From assembly GCF_013177695.1 (NCBI RefSeq), contig NZ_WOEY01000182.1, positions 1-34,633 on the forward strand: 34,633 nucleotides of DNA, read 5' to 3'. Below the pieces are notes generated by a model. That model saw only the letters and a list, made by a program, of their open reading frames with translations, had not been told where the DNA came from and did not search any database. The position numbers and the translations under genes were made by a program. Within the stretch, counting starts at the first letter, position 1, and the number at the start of each line of letters is the position of its first letter. Below are positions 33,229-34,633 of this stretch, in pieces. Origin of the DNA: Paraburkholderia solitsugae. Its GTDB lineage: Bacteria > Pseudomonadota > Gammaproteobacteria > Burkholderiales > Burkholderiaceae.

Positions 33229-34373
33229 GCGCCTTGCAGAGCGTCGCGCTCGATACGAGCGCAGAGGCGGAGCGCGAGATTCTGTTTCGCGTCGTCAACC
33301 GTGTGGCGATCATCACGCTGAACCGGCCGGCCGCGCTCAATGCGCTGTCGCACGCGATGGTGCGAGAGCTTGCCGTACTGGTCGAGCATTGCCGGACCGA
33401 TGACGGCATCGTTGCCCTCGTGCTGAAAGGTGCGGGCGCCAAGGGTTTTTGTGCCGGCGGCGATGTGCGCGAGGTGCAGCGGCTCGCGAAGAATGGTGAC
33501 AGCCGGTGGCTTGCGTTCTTCGTCGATGAATACCGGCTCGACTATGCGCTGCACACGTTTCCGAAACCCGTGGTCGCCTTGCTCGACGGGATCTCCATGG
33601 GCGGTGGCATGGGGCTCGGCCAGGCGGCGCGGCTGCGTATCGTCACGGAGCGCAGCAAGATCGCGATGCCGGAGACGCGCATTGGCTTTTTGCCGGACGT
33701 CGGGGCGACGCGTTTTCTGAGCGTGATGCCGGCGGAGGTCGAACTGTATGTTGGGCTCACTGGGGTGACGTTATCCGGCGCTGATGCGTTGCGTTTGCAA
33801 TTGGCGGATCTGTGTGTGCCTGCGGAATGGCTAGGGACTTTTGAAGAGCGCTTGCAGCGCATGTCGCACGCGGGGGATTTGATGGCGGCATTGCGTGGGG
33901 TGTTCGAGCCGCCGTGCAATATCATTCCGCATGCTGCGTTGGGGTCTTTTACTCAGCTGATCCTCAGGCATTTCGACCGGCGGTCGAGTATCGAGCGGAT
34001 CGTCGCGACGTTGCAGCAGGATCTGCAGCGCGAGCCTGCGCGGGAGGTGAAGCAGTGGCTGCAGGCTGCTTATGATGCGATGGTTGGGCATTCGCCTACG
34101 ATGCTTTATGTCACGCGTGAGGCTTTGCTGCGCGGGCGGCAGATGACTTTGGCCGAGTGCTTTCGGATGGAGCTCGGCATCGTTAAGCGGGTGATCGAGG
34201 AGGGGGATTTCTGCGAAGGCGTTAGGGCGCAGTTGATCGATAAGGATCGTAAGTGCCGGTGGGCGCCGGCGACGCTCGCCGAGGTCCGGCCGGAACGGGT
34301 TCGGCATTTTTTGGCCTCGCCGTGGAAGAGGGAGGTGCATCCGCTGGCTGCGTTGGGTGCTGACGCACGATGA
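33225..34373 (+). CDS. 3-hydroxyisobutyryl-CoA hydrolase
   Basis: The 382-residue crotonase-family protein has GFCAGGDVREVQ (GGD at 78-80), GISMGGGMGLGQAARLRIVTE, and the pair Glu150 in MPETRIGF and Asp158 in LPDVGAT, eight residues apart as in human HIBCH. The C-terminal extension with ECFRMELGIVKRVIEEGDFCEGVRAQLIDKDRK, seen by its parts FCEGVRAQLIDKDRK, is specific to hydrolases of this family and longer than simple hydratases. It cleaves 3-hydroxyisobutyryl-CoA to free 3-hydroxyisobutyrate, the substrate of mmsB. It ends the operon. Confidence 0.95.
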   Translation: MSALQSVALDTSAEAEREILFRVVNRVAIITLNRPAALNALSHAMVRELAVLVEHCRTDDGIVALVLKGAGAKGFCAGGDVREVQRLAKNGDSRWLAFFVDEYRLDYALHTFPKPVVALLDGISMGGGMGLGQAARLRIVTERSKIAMPETRIGFLPDVGATRFLSVMPAEVELYVGLTGVTLSGADALRLQLADLCVPAEWLGTFEERLQRMSHAGDLMAALRGVFEPPCNIIPHAALGSFTQLILRHFDRRSSIERIVATLQQDLQREPAREVKQWLQAAYDAMVGHSPTMLYVTREALLRGRQMTLAECFRMELGIVKRVIEEGDFCEGVRAQLIDKDRKCRWAPATLAEVRPERVRHFLASPWKREVHPLAALGADAR

Positions 34374-34472
34374 AGTAGTCGGTGTTTGTTCTTCTGTATT
34401 CCTATGGTGTTGGCCTTTCCTTGATCTGGATTCTTTGGCCTCTCCTTGATTTGTTATTGGTCTATTTGTGTT

Positions 34473-34487
34473 GCCCCTGTGCGGGGC
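34473..34487 (+). terminator. Hairpin after the valine operon
   Basis: GCCCC (34473-34477) and GGGGC (34483-34487) form a 5-bp GC stem with loop TGTGC. It is followed by GGCACTTACTTTCTTT, a T-rich stretch. It lies 100 bases past the last stop codon of the operon, in T-rich DNA. Sequence of this form (CCCCTGTGCGGGGCGGCAC then CTTTCTTTGCCGCCG) is, from memory, widespread downstream of genes in Burkholderia. Confidence 0.45.
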
Positions 34488-34515
34488 GGCACTTACTTTC
34501 TTTGCCGCCGCGTAA

Positions 34516-34633
34516 CTATTCAGCGGCAGTCAGAGGCGAAACGACGATTCCGGCAAAGCTCAAGGCCAGCGCATCGATTAGCGAACGGTTCTGTTTGCGC
34601 AAGGTGGCGAGGTAGGAGCGGATCGTGCAGAAC
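34516..34633 (-). CDS. C-terminal fragment of a probable transposase (partial)
   Basis: The last 38 codons and stop of a minus-strand gene that enters from the right edge. The visible peptide begins FCTIRSYLATLRKQNRSL and continues IDALALSFAG, which is reminiscent of IS66-type transposase C-termini (TIRSYLxTxRKQ...LxDAL). It begins right after the T-rich repeat and CCGCCGCGTAACTATTCAG, so an insertion sequence may have landed in this intergenic repeat. Family assignment is from motif resemblance only, and the start lies outside the window. Confidence 0.5.
   Translation of the reverse strand, partial: FCTIRSYLATLRKQNRSLIDALALSFAGIVVSPLTAAE

Overview
The window looks like chromosomal DNA from a beta-proteobacterium of the Burkholderia/Paraburkholderia group. 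The base composition is high in GC. The gene content is typical of that group: an orphan second IF-1, DUF4148 and DUF1488 proteins, an AcoR-type activator and an mmsR-acd-mmsAB type valine operon. No rRNA, tRNA, phage module or CRISPR array was seen. The assignment to genus is inference from gene content only.

Layout. 1-4.7 kb (minus strand): a secreted subtilisin-like lipoprotein protease, a TPR/glycosyltransferase-like protein and an ANTAR (NasT-like) regulator, all co-directional. 4.7-5.35 kb: a non-coding stretch with a perfect 11-copy hexamer repeat and a hairpin. 5.35-7.6 kb: a CynX-type MFS transporter divergent from a GntR/FCD regulator, with twin palindromes between them. 7.8-9.2 kb (minus): IF-1 and two small conserved proteins. 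9.6-10.2 kb: a YheO/DauR-type regulator. 10.3-12.3 kb (minus): an SDR, an OsmC protein and a YciI-like protein. 12.5-16 kb: a polyamine (Puu-type) cluster of gamma-glutamylputrescine oxidase, PuuR-like regulator and gamma-glutamylputrescine synthetase, behind a recognisable promoter/operator. 16.1-16.6 kb: DUF1653 and a Pmp3/YqaE membrane peptide. 16.8-19.2 kb (minus): a 2Fe-2S ferredoxin and a sigma-54 activator. 19.6-22.8 kb: DUF1488, cytochrome b561, an NCS2 purine permease with an odd poly-lysine tract, and a DUF4148 protein. 22.9-25.4 kb (minus): a slipin/NfeD pair.

25.4-34.4 kb is a complete distal valine/isobutyrate degradation locus. An AraC-family regulator is divergent from acyl-CoA dehydrogenase, acyl-CoA synthetase, mmsA, mmsB, enoyl-CoA hydratase and 3-hydroxyisobutyryl-CoA hydrolase. 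Together these would convert isobutyryl-CoA through methacrylyl-CoA, 3-hydroxyisobutyryl-CoA, 3-hydroxyisobutyrate and methylmalonate semialdehyde to propionyl-CoA. The right edge carries the tail of a probable transposase.

The most interesting signal is a family of covarying leader hairpins inside the valine operon, directly upstream of the ribosome binding sites of the acyl-CoA synthetase and mmsB genes. Three different left arms each pair perfectly over 9 bp with their own right arm. The copy before the synthetase is nested and contains three tandem 25-bp units. Other leads are a 16-bp direct repeat flanking the AraC/acd divergent promoter, the hexamer array upstream of the protease, a 13-base homopolymer inside the NCS2 permease gene, and paired palindromes between the MFS and GntR genes.
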